DNA from: Paenibacillus doosanensis
Lineage (GTDB): Bacteria > Bacillota > Bacilli > Paenibacillales > NBRC-103111
NCBI RefSeq assembly: GCF_025060755.1
Contig: NZ_JANYUY010000026.1
Span: 40,632 to 104,631 of the forward strand
Length of the DNA: 64,000 nucleotides
Direction of reading: 5' to 3'
Part shown: positions 1-8,230 of the stretch, one piece after another
Position numbering within the stretch: position 1 is the first letter of the stretch
Layout: each line of letters starts with the position of its first letter
Translations under genes and position numbers: made by a program
The notes under the pieces: generated by a model
What the model was told of the DNA's origin: nothing
What the model saw: the letters and a program-made list of their open reading frames with translations, nothing else
Database searches by the model: none

Positions 1-258
1 GTAGAGGGCTCGGCGAGCACGGGCCAGCTGAAGCGGCGCTTTGACGAGCTGGTCGGGTTTCTGCTGCGCGACAACGAGATATGGGACGGAACGGTGCTGC
101 TTACGGGCACCTGCATCGTGCCGCCGAATGAATTTACTCTGCTTGACGGGGACCGGATCGAAATTGAAATCAGCGGCATCGGGACGCTGGTGAATTATGT
201 TCAAACTGTGGAAAGGGTGATGGACAATGACGGAAACAGCCAATCGTACGTTTCTTAA
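1..258 (+). CDS. Fumarylacetoacetate hydrolase (FAH) family protein, 3' end only
   Basis: Frame 1 is open from the window edge and ends in TAA, giving the last 85 residues of a protein whose start lies outside the window. The tail with [19 protein letters not shown] is typical of the FAH-fold C-terminus, where a Gly-Asp and a Gly-x-Gly/Thr-Leu close the barrel. FAH-family proteins next to a semialdehyde dehydrogenase and an IlvD/Edd dehydratase are usually 2-keto-3-deoxy-sugar-acid dehydratases (XylX type) that form 2-oxoglutarate semialdehyde. That role is inferred from the neighbours. The gene overlaps the next start by 32 nt in another frame, suggesting translational coupling. Confidence 0.75.
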   Translation, partial: VEGSASTGQLKRRFDELVGFLLRDNEIWDGTVLLTGTCIVPPNEFTLLDGDRIEIEISGIGTLVNYVQTVERVMDNDGNSQSYVS

Positions 259-1690
259 CTATATAGGAGGGCAATGGAAAGCCTCGATATCCGGCGAGAC
301 GGTGCCGAGCATCAATCCGGCGAACCGTCTGGAGACGGTCGGGCTTGTTCAGCAATCCGTGCGCGAAGATCTCGACGAGGCGGCGGCTGCCGCCCGGGGA
401 GCGGCGAAGGCATGGAGCAGACTGTCCGGCGCGGCGCGGGGAGAGTTCTTATACAAGGCGGCGAACGCGCTGGAGCGGCGTCTGGACGAAGTGGCGACGG
501 TGATGACCCGGGAAATGGGCAAGACGCTGCCCGAAGCGAAGGGAGAGACGGCGCGCGGCGTAGCGATTCTCCGCTATTACGCCGGAGAGGGGATGCGCAA
601 GGTGGGCGATGTAATTCCGTCCAGCGACAGCGACGCGCTGATGTTCACGACGCGGGCTCCTCTCGGCGTCGTCGGCGTCATTACGCCGTGGAATTTCCCT
701 GTGGCGATTCCGGTGTGGAAGATGGCCCCCGCGCTCATCTACGGCAATACGGTCGTATTTAAGCCCGCTCAGGAGACGGCGGTCACGGCGGCGCTCGTGA
801 TCGAATGCTTCGAGGAGGCGGGACTTCCGGCCGGCGTCGTCAATATGGTGACGGGACGCGGGACGGTGATCGGGCAAGCGATCATCGATCATCCGCACAT
901 CCAGGGCATCACCTTTACCGGCTCCGATCAGGTAGGCAAGCAGGTAGGGATGGGCGCCTTGAAGCGGGGCGCGAAATACCAGCTGGAGATGGGCGGCAAA
1001 AATCCGGTCATCGTCGCCGCCGACGCCGATCTCGATCTGGCCGTAGAGGCGACGATCAGCGGAGGGCTGCGCTCCACCGGGCAGAAATGTACGGCGACCA
1101 GCCGGGTCATCGTGCAGAGCGCCGTCTACGAGGAATTCAAGCGCAAGCTGCTGGAGAAAGTAGGGCAAATTCGCGTCGGCAGCGGCTTGGAGGAAGGGAT
1201 TTGGATGGGCCCTTGCGCCAGCAGAGCGCAGCTCGATACCGTGCTCGGATATATTGAGAAGGGCAAGCAGGAAGGGGCGAAGCTGCTGTGCGGAGGGGGC
1301 GTGCCGGGCGGCGAGGAGCTGCGGCAGGGCTTCTATGTAGAGCCGACGGTATTCGATGGGGTCAGCCGGGAGATGACGATCGCCCGCGAAGAAATCTTCG
1401 GCCCCGTGCTGGCGCTGATGAAGGTCGATACGCTGGAGGAGGCGCTGGAGACGGCCAACGACGCCGAGTTCGGTCTGAGCGCTTCGATCTTTACGCGCGA
1501 CATCGGAAGCATGCTTGCCTTTATCCGCGAGATGGATGCGGGCTTAGTGCGGATCAACGCCGAGTCGGCAGGAGTCGAGCTGCAAGCTCCGTTCGGGGGG
1601 ATGAAACAGTCCAGCTCTCATTCGCGCGAGCAGGGGCAGGCGGCGATTGAGTTTTTCACAGCAATTAAGACCGTGTTCGTCAAAGGGTAA
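227..1690 (+). CDS. Aldehyde dehydrogenase, probable 2,5-dioxovalerate (2-oxoglutarate semialdehyde) dehydrogenase
   Basis: 487 residues, full length for the NAD(P)-dependent aldehyde dehydrogenase superfamily. Visible marks are the cofactor-side ITPWNFP (about 153), [10 protein letters not shown] (about 235), the general-base region LEMGGKNP (about 259), the catalytic cysteine in GQKCTATSR (about 292), and EIFGPV (about 394). The start is ATG with AAAGGG nine nt upstream. Between an FAH-family gene and an IlvD/Edd-type dehydratase, the best inferred reaction is oxidation of 2-oxoglutarate semialdehyde to 2-oxoglutarate, the last step of the Weimberg pathway for xylose or arabinose acids. Substrate is not provable from sequence; succinate semialdehyde is an alternative. 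Confidence 0.85.
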   Translation: MTETANRTFLNYIGGQWKASISGETVPSINPANRLETVGLVQQSVREDLDEAAAAARGAAKAWSRLSGAARGEFLYKAANALERRLDEVATVMTREMGKTLPEAKGETARGVAILRYYAGEGMRKVGDVIPSSDSDALMFTTRAPLGVVGVITPWNFPVAIPVWKMAPALIYGNTVVFKPAQETAVTAALVIECFEEAGLPAGVVNMVTGRGTVIGQAIIDHPHIQGITFTGSDQVGKQVGMGALKRGAKYQLEMGGKNPVIVAADADLDLAVEATISGGLRSTGQKCTATSRVIVQSAVYEEFKRKLLEKVGQIRVGSGLEEGIWMGPCASRAQLDTVLGYIEKGKQEGAKLLCGGGVPGGEELRQGFYVEPTVFDGVSREMTIAREEIFGPVLALMKVDTLEEALETANDAEFGLSASIFTRDIGSMLAFIREMDAGLVRINAESAGVELQAPFGGMKQSSSHSREQGQAAIEFFTAIKTVFVKG

Positions 1691-1726
1691 AAAGGACACT
1701 AAGCGAAAGAAGCCGGAGGGAAAACG

Positions 1727-3907
1727 ATGGGCGGACAAGAGCCGAAACGAACGATTACGATGCACAGCGAAATCAATCCTTACCGCGACAATGTGCAGGC
1801 CAAAGCGAACGAGCCGATTACGGTCGCCGGGCTGCTGGATCGCGCCAAAAGCCTGCTCGGTCCCGCATATGAAGGTCCCAAGCCGGACTGGACGCAGGAT
1901 GAAATATACGACCGGCTGGAGGCGAACGCGCCGCGGGTTGCGATCATCGGCGGATCGCCGGATCATCCGGCGCATATTCTCGACCTGGAGACGATCGCCC
2001 GGGCGGCCGTTCGAATATGGCAGAACGGGGGCGTGCCGTTCTGCTTCAGCACGCCGGTGCTTTGCGACGGCACGGCCCAAAGCACGAGCGGCATGTCTTA
2101 TTCGCTGCAGAGCCGCAACGCGATCGCCGAGATGGTCGTCAGCCAGATGGAGGCGCATATTTATCACGCCGCCTTCGTCATTCAAGGCTGCGATAAGCAG
2201 CCGCTCGGCGTGCTCAGCGGTCTGGCGCATCTGGACCGGGTGCGCAGGCTGCGCGGCGAATCGCCGGTGGCGGCGACCTTCGCCCCGACGCATGTGCTGA
2301 AGGGCGGGACGATCCCGGACGACCTCAGGGACGAGCTGCTGCAGATCGCGGCAGCCGCGGAGTCGGCCGGATTCGCCGATATGGCGGACGACATTCGGGA
2401 CGCCTTGTCGTATATTCTTCAATGCACTTCGAATACGGCGTTCCAAGGTGTGCTGGCCAGGGCCGTCGAGCAAGGGCTGATTACCGCCGGGCAGCATAAA
2501 TCGTTCGAGAAGCGGCTTGCCGTCTCCACCTGCGACGCCAAGGGCGGCATCTGCGCCTTCCACGGCACGGGCAACAGCTCGCGCGACGTGATGGCCGGCT
2601 TCGGCTTCGTCCATCCCGCCCTGGAGCTGCTCGTCGAGCCGCCCGGACAGCAGCAGGTCAATCAAGGCGTCGACGGCTTGTTCGCCATATTGAACCGCCC
2701 CGAATGCGGCGCGGCGGAGCTGGTGAAGGCGAATATCGGCAATGCGCTCCGCATTCACAGCGCGGCCGGAGGCTCGACGAACCTGATGATGCATATCGTC
2801 GGCGCGATGATTTACGCCGGTTACGACTTCTCTATCTGGGACGTCGAGCGCATATTGCAGGAGCATCCTGTTCCCGATTTGTTCGATTACAGCTTGACCG
2901 AGGGCAGAGACATTTACGTTTTGGCGCAGCAGTGCTGCTCGGGTCAGATTCGCGGGATGGAGACGCTGTTTTACGAGCTGCAAAATAACGGGGTGCCGAT
3001 GGATGCGGATGCCATGACCGTCACCGGCCGCACATGGCGGGAGCGCCTCGCCGACCGGACCGGCCTGAGCGCCGACGGCGTGACGGAGTCGCGCATTATT
3101 TTGAGCAAGCCGCGGCGCAGCTTCAGCGGCGTCGACGTGCTGCGGAGCGGATTTTTCGAAAGCGCGGTCGTGAAGGTGAGCGGCATGCCGACCAAGCAGC
3201 TCGATCATTTCGACGATAAGCTGGCGTTCGTGCTGTATTTTGAGAACGAGGAAGCGGCGAACGCGCAGCTGCTCGATGTGCGGCTGCTGGAGAAGCTGCG
3301 CGCCGAGCGCGCTTTCGCCCTGCCGCTGATGCGGCGGATGTGGGAGCACAACGCGCCGGAGTCGCTGGATTCCGCGCCGCCGCAGGATGCGGGCTACGAC
3401 GCCTGGTGGGACGCGATGATCGAGCGCGAGGTCATGCGGGTGGCCGTCGTCATCTCCGGCCAAGGGCCCGCCGCCTTCGGCATGCCGGAGATGTTCACGC
3501 CGATGCAGCATATTAACGCCAACCGGCAGCTGAAGCGGCTGGCCACGCTGATCAGCGACGGCCGCTACTCGGGCGTGACCTACGGAGCGGCCATCGGCCA
3601 CGTGACGCCCGAGGCGAGCGCGGGCGGCGGGATCTTGTACCTGCAGCAGGGCGACGTGCTGCAGCTGCGCTTTCGCGCGAAGCGCATCGAGCTGCTCGAT
3701 GCGCAAGAGCTCGCAGCCGGCCGCATCGCGGAGCATGCGGGCCTGCTGCAGGAGCAGCGCGCCGCCCTCGGCGCGGCGCGGCTGGAGCGGCTGCGCGCGC
3801 GGCGTCGCCGCGTCGCCGCAAGCAACCGCATGGGCGGCTGTACCGACGCCGCCCGCGGAGTCGTGCCCGCCTCCGTTATGGAGGAGGCGGAGCTGCCCTG
3901 GCGCTAA
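1727..3907 (+). CDS. IlvD/Edd-family dehydratase, probable sugar-acid (xylonate/arabonate) dehydratase
   Basis: 726 residues, longer than IlvD (about 560) and also longer than the YjhG/YagF sub-group (about 650) that it resembles. The ligands of an iron-sulfur cluster are recognisable: CDGTAQ at about 111, QGCDK at about 153, and CDAKGGICAFHGTGNSS at about 264. The C-terminal SDGRYSGVTYGAAIGHVTPE is the conserved IlvD/Edd end motif; a basic, arginine-rich tail follows it. ATG has GGAGGG six nt upstream and lies 36 nt after the dehydrogenase stop, so the three genes form one operon. The family removes water from C5/C6 aldonic acids; xylonate or arabonate is inferred from the two preceding genes. 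Confidence 0.8.
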   Translation: MGGQEPKRTITMHSEINPYRDNVQAKANEPITVAGLLDRAKSLLGPAYEGPKPDWTQDEIYDRLEANAPRVAIIGGSPDHPAHILDLETIARAAVRIWQNGGVPFCFSTPVLCDGTAQSTSGMSYSLQSRNAIAEMVVSQMEAHIYHAAFVIQGCDKQPLGVLSGLAHLDRVRRLRGESPVAATFAPTHVLKGGTIPDDLRDELLQIAAAAESAGFADMADDIRDALSYILQCTSNTAFQGVLARAVEQGLITAGQHKSFEKRLAVSTCDAKGGICAFHGTGNSSRDVMAGFGFVHPALELLVEPPGQQQVNQGVDGLFAILNRPECGAAELVKANIGNALRIHSAAGGSTNLMMHIVGAMIYAGYDFSIWDVERILQEHPVPDLFDYSLTEGRDIYVLAQQCCSGQIRGMETLFYELQNNGVPMDADAMTVTGRTWRERLADRTGLSADGVTESRIILSKPRRSFSGVDVLRSGFFESAVVKVSGMPTKQLDHFDDKLAFVLYFENEEAANAQLLDVRLLEKLRAERAFALPLMRRMWEHNAPESLDSAPPQDAGYDAWWDAMIEREVMRVAVVISGQGPAAFGMPEMFTPMQHINANRQLKRLATLISDGRYSGVTYGAAIGHVTPEASAGGGILYLQQGDVLQLRFRAKRIELLDAQELAAGRIAEHAGLLQEQRAALGAARLERLRARRRRVAASNRMGGCTDAARGVVPASVMEEAELPWR

Positions 3908-3951
3908 GAGTTTGTCCGATGGGAGTTACGCGGTGCATCGGATAAACTCCT
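3907..3951. repeat. Inverted-repeat element, copy 1
   Basis: Two arms, AGAGTTTGTCCGATG and CATCGGATAAACTCCT, flank a 14-nt loop. The element starts on the last base of the dehydratase stop codon. Nearly the same arms recur at 59223-59268 with a different loop, so this is a dispersed palindromic unit as well as a possible hairpin terminator. There is no T-tract. Confidence 0.6.
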
Positions 3952-4189
3952 AGACGGCCTGCGGCCGTCCGCCGCCGCATAAACAAAAAATGGAACCGTC
4001 GCTGTGATGCAGCTCGCGGTTCCATTTGCGTTTATGCTTGTGATGCAATTTATCTTTGCTCTCCGTCCAGGTGGGCGTCTTTCTTTCCACGGGAACGACG
4101 CTTCCCCAAGTCAATCGATTCATCTGCGGGTCGATTCCGCCTTCGCGTATGCTGCGCATGCGCCGCTTCTTCGCTTTGCTCTGTGCCAT
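3950..4189 (-). CDS. Small basic conserved protein, YqkK-like
   Basis: 79 residues, highly basic (MAQSKAKKRRMRSIREGG... then KLHHKHKRKWNRE). The ATG at 4189 has a perfect AAAGGAGG eight nt upstream; the longer ORF start is not supported. The N-terminal MAxSKAKKxR motif and the clustered Lys/His stretch in the second half resemble the short YqkK family of Bacillus, whose function is unknown. No membrane segment or known fold is visible. It is convergent with the dehydratase operon, and its 3' end touches the inverted repeat at 3907-3951. Confidence 0.7.
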   Translation of the reverse strand: MAQSKAKKRRMRSIREGGIDPQMNRLTWGSVVPVERKTPTWTESKDKLHHKHKRKWNRELHHSDGSIFCLCGGGRPQAV

Positions 4190-4405
4190 TAAACAGGCCT
4201 CCTTTAACATTGTCGATCCCGCCGTTCCTTCCATCATGGCTCGGAATGAGCGATGGGGCCGGTCGGCAGTCTCTTCTTAATTATACCGAAAAACATAGCG
4301 CCGCGATAGTATGACAGTTTTGAAACAAAATGCAAAATCGGTTGTTTTCGACAGAGCGGAATGTTAGATTAGAGAAAGCATGATACCGATTCGGGAGTGA
4401 ACCCT

Positions 4406-4699
4406 TTGTCATACGATTTCTATTACTGGTCTATTATGAGCGCCGCTTTCATCGCAACGAACCTCGTCGGCGTGCTGCTTATGCTCAAGACGAAAAAAAT
4501 GCTCCTCTCCTTTCTCGTTTCCCTCTTCGTCGATTTGGCGATTTTCGTACCGGCTTGCCTGTGGTGGGCCTCTTTATTCGAAGGCTTCTCGCTGATGTTC
4601 GGACTGTTCGGCTATGGCATCGCTTTTGTGAACACCGAAATTTTGCTTGCCTTCGCTCTGTTTGTCATGAAAAAAAAAGCTGCGGCCGATGAAGCCTAG
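4406..4699 (+). CDS. Small integral membrane protein, unknown function
   Basis: About 97 residues with three hydrophobic stretches (about 10-28, 34-60, 66-90) and a charged KKKAAADEA end. A GTG at 4397 in the same frame is possible, but it overlaps the GGGAG Shine-Dalgarno; TTG at 4406 sits eight nt after it and fits better. I do not recognise a family. It stands alone between divergent and convergent neighbours, with a terminator-like hairpin about 100 nt downstream. Confidence 0.6.
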   Translation: MSYDFYYWSIMSAAFIATNLVGVLLMLKTKKMLLSFLVSLFVDLAIFVPACLWWASLFEGFSLMFGLFGYGIAFVNTEILLAFALFVMKKKAAADEA

Positions 4700-4798
4700 G
4701 AACGAAGCAGTAACATAATTGTAATCTGTTTTTCACCTTGTCTTAATGTTGGGCGGCTTTAATAAGTATCGACCCCCTTTTTAATATAAAAAACTTTG

Positions 4799-4838
4799 AG
4801 GCCTGCGATCCGAGCGATCAGCGGGCCTATTTTCTTTC
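4799..4838 (+). terminator. Intrinsic terminator-like hairpin
   Basis: AGGCCTGCGATC pairs with GATCAGCGGGCCT, followed by ATTTTCTTTCT. It could end transcripts from the small membrane protein gene. Confidence 0.5.
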
Positions 4839-4844
4839 TATGCG

Positions 4845-4997
4845 GAACAAATCCCCCAACAGTGACGTGATGCTCTGAAGCTTATTCCAGCCTAAGCTGG
4901 ATCGGCGTCTAACCATTCCTCTGGGATATGGGTAGACATTACTTTCGGGGGAGCCCCCGGATATCCACAGAATATTGCTGCGCATCATTTCCTAAAC
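4845..4997 (-). repeat. Dispersed 169-nt element, copy 1 (153-nt variant)
   Basis: Read on the minus strand it starts GTTTAGGAAATGATGCGCAG and ends GGGGGATTTGTTC. It matches the copies at 56297-56465 and 61144-61312 over its whole length, apart from two clean deletions (6 nt and 10 nt) that fully account for the shorter length. It begins right after the T-tract of the azoR terminator. No ORF is present. A short internal CCAGC-TTAG-GCTGG hairpin is conserved. Confidence 0.85.
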
Positions 4998-5000
4998 AAC

Positions 5001-5036
5001 AAAAAAGACTCCACTTCTCTTAGCGAGAAATGGAGC
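5001..5036 (-). terminator. Intrinsic terminator of azoR
   Basis: On the minus strand CTCCATTTCTC-GCTAA-GAGAAGTGGAG is followed by TCTTTTTT. It lies 11 nt after the azoR stop and directly abuts repeat copy 1. Confidence 0.85.
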
Positions 5037-5047
5037 CCTTTTCATGA

Positions 5048-5674
5048 TTAGAACGATGCCGCTGCGTTAGCCGCTTGTTTAACGCCTTCGGCGATGATGG
5101 ATTCGGCTTTGTCAGGGAATTGGTTATGTCCTTCGGCAACGACCGTAGTGACGTCTTGAATGCCCATGAAGCCCATGATCGTTTTGACATAGTTCAAGGA
5201 CATTTCAACAGCCGCTGCAGGTCCTTCGGAATATACGCCGCCGCGCGCGTTCAGCAGAGCGACTTTTTTGTTAGGCTGCAAGCCTTGAGGGCCGTTGGCA
5301 GTGTAAGCGAAAGTTTTGCCGGCTTGAACGATGTAGAACAAATAAGTCAGCAGCTGCGCAGGAATCGTGAAGTTCCACAATGGGAAAGCGAACACGACTT
5401 TGTCGGCGGCAAGGAATTGCTCTAAGTATTTGTTGACGTTAGCCGCTTTTTGTTCTTCAACGGACGTCAGCTCGAAGCCTTTGCCCAATTTGAACAAGCC
5501 TGTCAGCGTATCGACGTCGTAGTAAGGAAGCTCTTCGGCGAACAGATCGAGCTCGGTTACGGAATCTTGCGGGTGAGTTTCTTTATAGGAAGCGAGAAAA
5601 GAATCATACAATTTCACTGTAGCGGATTGGTCTGCAGGGCGGCCGTTAGCTTTTACGAAAAGAACGTTAGACAT
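5048..5674 (-). CDS. azoR: FMN-dependent NADH-azoreductase
   Basis: 208 residues with the flavodoxin-like fold of AzoR enzymes: N-terminal VLFVKANGRPADQS (phosphate of FMN), FAFPLWNFTIPAQL in the middle (flavin and dimer contacts), and LLNARGGVYSEGP. It reduces quinones and azo dyes in the cytoplasm and is usually part of the quinone or thiol stress response. The start at 5674 has AAGGAGG eight nt upstream; the longer 231-aa reading frame lacks a ribosome site. Upstream are a TTGACA-17-TATTAT promoter and inverted repeats that look like an operator, fitting control by a MarR/HxlR-type repressor. Confidence 0.9.
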   Translation of the reverse strand: MSNVLFVKANGRPADQSATVKLYDSFLASYKETHPQDSVTELDLFAEELPYYDVDTLTGLFKLGKGFELTSVEEQKAANVNKYLEQFLAADKVVFAFPLWNFTIPAQLLTYLFYIVQAGKTFAYTANGPQGLQPNKKVALLNARGGVYSEGPAAAVEMSLNYVKTIMGFMGIQDVTTVVAEGHNQFPDKAESIIAEGVKQAANAAASF

Positions 5675-5764
5675 GAATAATTCCTCCTTGAATAAAATGA
5701 GTGATTTATTTTTGCAAAGACAAGTCAATTCGGATGTAAGCAAAGCGCCGTAAAAGAAATTAAC

Positions 5765-5808
5765 TTACTTTACGTAAGTATAATAGTTTAATTACTTACT
5801 TTTGTCAA
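5765..5808 (-). promoter_or_regulatory. azoR promoter with overlapping operator-like repeats
   Basis: Minus-strand TTGACA (5803-5808), 17-nt spacer and TATTAT (5780-5785). The imperfect palindrome TACTTTACGTAAGTA covers and follows the -10 box, and AAGTAAGTAA lies in the spacer. Such TTACTT/AAGTAA repeats are typical of DUF24 (HxlR/YodB-like) operators; that link is inference. Confidence 0.65.
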
Positions 5809-5840
5809 GCGGCTACGCAAAAATGTTTTCTCCATTTCTG

Positions 5841-5880
5841 AAAAAAAGAAAGAGGGCCGGAACGTAAGCGTTCCGCCCTC
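5841..5880 (-). terminator. Intrinsic terminator of the 5926-6228 gene
   Basis: Minus-strand GAGGGCGGAACGC-TTAC-GTTCCGGCCCTC followed by a T-rich TTTCTTTTTTT tail. Confidence 0.8.
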
Positions 5881-5925
5881 CTGCAATCGTCCGCCGCTGC
5901 CCGCCTGCCGCGGGTCCAAGGAGCA

Positions 5926-6228
5926 TCAGGATGTTTTCTTCTTCGCCTGCTTGCCGCCGCCGGGCGCCTTGGCTGCCGCTTCGAACGCGTGAAAACGCTG
6001 TTCGCGGGCATCCCAGCGAAAATTGGCAATAAAAAAGCCGGCAATTCCCATCACCGCGATGCGGATGTAGATCCATGATGCCGTCACCGTATGCTGCGTA
6101 AACCATTCCATTGCCGTAAACAGCAGCGTCAGCGACAAGCCCCAGGCCAGCACCCCGAAATACATCACGTACTTGCCTTTCCCCATGGTTCTCGTCTTGC
6201 GCCATTTGCCTGCTTGTATTTCGTTCAT
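5926..6228 (-). CDS. Small membrane protein, unknown function
   Basis: 100 residues with two hydrophobic segments (about 21-41 and 52-70), a polar N-terminus and a Lys/Gly-rich C-terminal tail (GGGKQAKKKTS). GGGGGA lies eight nt before the ATG. I recognise no named family. It stands alone between azoR and the divergent TPR gene, and has its own terminator. Confidence 0.6.
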   Translation of the reverse strand: MNEIQAGKWRKTRTMGKGKYVMYFGVLAWGLSLTLLFTAMEWFTQHTVTASWIYIRIAVMGIAGFFIANFRWDAREQRFHAFEAAAKAPGGGKQAKKKTS

Positions 6229-6432
6229 CGAGCAAATCCCCCCGAATATCTTAACTGTAACCTATGTTCATTCGCTATCTCCGGCGCAAAGTCCTTCTCC
6301 GTACGCAAATTGTTCACATCTCCCTTTATTCACCAAAAAGAGAGAAATCATTCCGAGTTCGGCGCCGCGGGCGGCCGGGAGAATAATATGTTACAATGAA
6401 TGGGAAAAAAAGACACGAAAGGGTACGGTATT

Positions 6433-7110
6433 ATGAGCAAGGTGCTGTTATTTTTCTTATTGACTTGGCTGACGGGAAGTCCCATTGTGGCCATTATCGT
6501 GCTGCTGATCGTGTTCTATGCGCTGGAGCGCCGGTTTATCGGTCTGACTCCGAGCGTGACGAAACCGATCCGGCAGTCGAGGCGGTTATCCAAGCTGCGG
6601 CAGGAGCTTAGGCTGAGTCCCCACCAGACTTCCGCCAAGCTGGATGCGGCGCGAATATTAATGGAAAAGAAGCGGTACCGCGAAGCTGCGGAGCTGCTGG
6701 AGCAAGTGTTCGCGGTGATGGAGGATTCGGCCGAAGTCAGAGCGGAGCTCGGCATATGCCGTCTGAAGCTGGGGGAGCTGCAGGAAGGAGAGCGGCTTAT
6801 TCTCGAAGCGTTCGAGATGAACCCGCGCGTCAAATACGGAGAGCCTTATTTACGCCTCGCCGAAGCGTGGGCGGACCGGGAACCGGCCAAAGCGATTCAT
6901 TATCTGGAGACTTTCGGCTCCGTCAACTCCTCTTCCTGCGAAGCCTATTATCGGCTCGGCCGGCTGTACGGCCGTCTGGGAGATAAAGAAAAAGCCCGCG
7001 GCGCTTACCGTGAGACGGTCGAGCTGTACCGCGGACTTCCTAAGTATAGACGGCGTTTCGAACGCCGCTGGGCTTTGCTGGCCCGCTATTATAGCATGAC
7101 GAACGGATAG
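6433..7110 (+). CDS. Membrane-anchored tetratricopeptide-repeat protein
   Basis: 225 residues from the ATG at 6433, chosen because AAAGGG lies nine nt upstream; a longer start at 6400 is less supported. An N-terminal membrane segment (LLFFLLTWLTG...LLIVFYAL) precedes a cytoplasmic region with three or four TPR-like helical pairs, seen in AARILMEKKRYREAAELLEQV, ELGICRLKLGELQEGERLI and YYRLGRLYGRLGDKEKARGAY. TPR domains bind partner proteins; the partner is unknown. The gene ends 1 nt before the convergent thiO stop, with no room for a terminator between them. Confidence 0.7.
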   Translation: MSKVLLFFLLTWLTGSPIVAIIVLLIVFYALERRFIGLTPSVTKPIRQSRRLSKLRQELRLSPHQTSAKLDAARILMEKKRYREAAELLEQVFAVMEDSAEVRAELGICRLKLGELQEGERLILEAFEMNPRVKYGEPYLRLAEAWADREPAKAIHYLETFGSVNSSSCEAYYRLGRLYGRLGDKEKARGAYRETVELYRGLPKYRRRFERRWALLARYYSMTNG

Positions 7111-7111
7111 A

Positions 7112-8230
7112 TCAGTCCACAGCCGCCGCGAGGACGCGGTCCGGATGAAACGGCGTCAAATCGAGCTCCGTGGTGCTGCCGGTTACCAGCTGCATAACGA
7201 GCTTTGCGGTCGCGGGCGCGAGCAGAATCCCGTTGCGGAATTGGCCGGTCGCGACGATCAGGCCGGGGGCCTTGGACGGAGCGCCGAGGAACGGCAGACC
7301 GTCCCGGGTGCCGGGGCGCAGGCCGGCCCATGTGCCGACGAATTCGGCTTGCGCGAGCTGAGGCAGCAGCTTCGCCGCCTTGGCGTGAAGCGCGCTGACG
7401 GCCGAGACGTGGCAGCGTTTGTCGAAGCCGGCCTCTTCCTGCGTCGCGCCGATGAGATACGTTCCGTCCTGCTTGGGAATAATATAGCAGCCTTTCGTAA
7501 ACACGGTTTTACGGGTGACGGGCGCATCCGTTCTCACAGAAATGCATTGGCCTTTGACCGGAAACATCGGCAGCTCAATGCCCCATGGTGCGGTCAACGC
7601 AGGGCTCCATGCTCCGGCGCTAACGATCACATGGTCCGCCAGCAGCTCGCCTTCGGAGGTGCGGACCCCGGCGATGCGCCCGCCGCGTTCGATCAGACCG
7701 AATGCCGGCGTCCATTCGCGAATCGTGCAGCCTTGCTTGTAGAGCGCGGCCTGCAATGTCTTGGCCAGGTGGACCGGATGCACCTGATGGTCGTTAGGGA
7801 AGTGGAAGCCGCCGCGGATACCGGCGGCCATGGCCGGCTCCAGCGCACGCAAACCGTCCGCTTCCAGCCATTCGGCGTCTTGAATCCAGCCGAGACGGCT
7901 GCGCAGCTCGCGCTCGTCGTCTTCATCCCATGCCGTACGAAGAATGCCTTCATTTATATATTGCGGCGATACGCCGCCGCTGATCCGCTGCAATTGCTCC
8001 GTCCATTCCCGGTACAGCTGCTGGCTCCACCGGCACAGCTCATAGAAATGTCCGGGATGATGGATCTCCACCTGAGCTCCCAGCATGCCCGCTGCGGCTG
8101 TAGACGCTTCTTGAAGCAGAGCTCCCTTATCGATCAGCGTACAGCGGACGCCGGCGCGGAGCAGCTCCGAAGCGATCGCGCAGCCGATGATGCCACCCCC
8201 GATAATGATAGCTGAGGTCGTGCTGTTCAA
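7112..8230 (-). CDS. thiO: Glycine oxidase ThiO
   Basis: 372 residues of the FAD-dependent D-amino-acid/glycine oxidase family. The N-terminal dinucleotide motif is IIIGGGIIGCAIASELLRAG; FPVKGQCISVRT and the C-terminal WAGLRPGTRDGLPFLG are family marks. It oxidises glycine to iminoacetate for the thiazole half of thiamine. The TTG start overlaps the tenI stop as TTGA, and AGGAGTGGG precedes it, so the two genes are translationally coupled. thiS and thiG, often next to thiO, are not present here. No TPP riboswitch is visible upstream. Confidence 0.88.
   Translation of the reverse strand: MNSTTSAIIIGGGIIGCAIASELLRAGVRCTLIDKGALLQEASTAAAGMLGAQVEIHHPGHFYELCRWSQQLYREWTEQLQRISGGVSPQYINEGILRTAWDEDDERELRSRLGWIQDAEWLEADGLRALEPAMAAGIRGGFHFPNDHQVHPVHLAKTLQAALYKQGCTIREWTPAFGLIERGGRIAGVRTSEGELLADHVIVSAGAWSPALTAPWGIELPMFPVKGQCISVRTDAPVTRKTVFTKGCYIIPKQDGTYLIGATQEEAGFDKRCHVSAVSALHAKAAKLLPQLAQAEFVGTWAGLRPGTRDGLPFLGAPSKAPGLIVATGQFRNGILLAPATAKLVMQLVTGSTTELDLTPFHPDRVLAAAVD

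Noticed and set aside
1544..3736. 730-aa minus-strand ORF opposite the IlvD/Edd dehydratase
   Set aside because: It is the shadow of a GC-rich coding gene: no ribosome site, Arg/His-rich nonsense composition and no family motif. The plus-strand gene has clear motifs.
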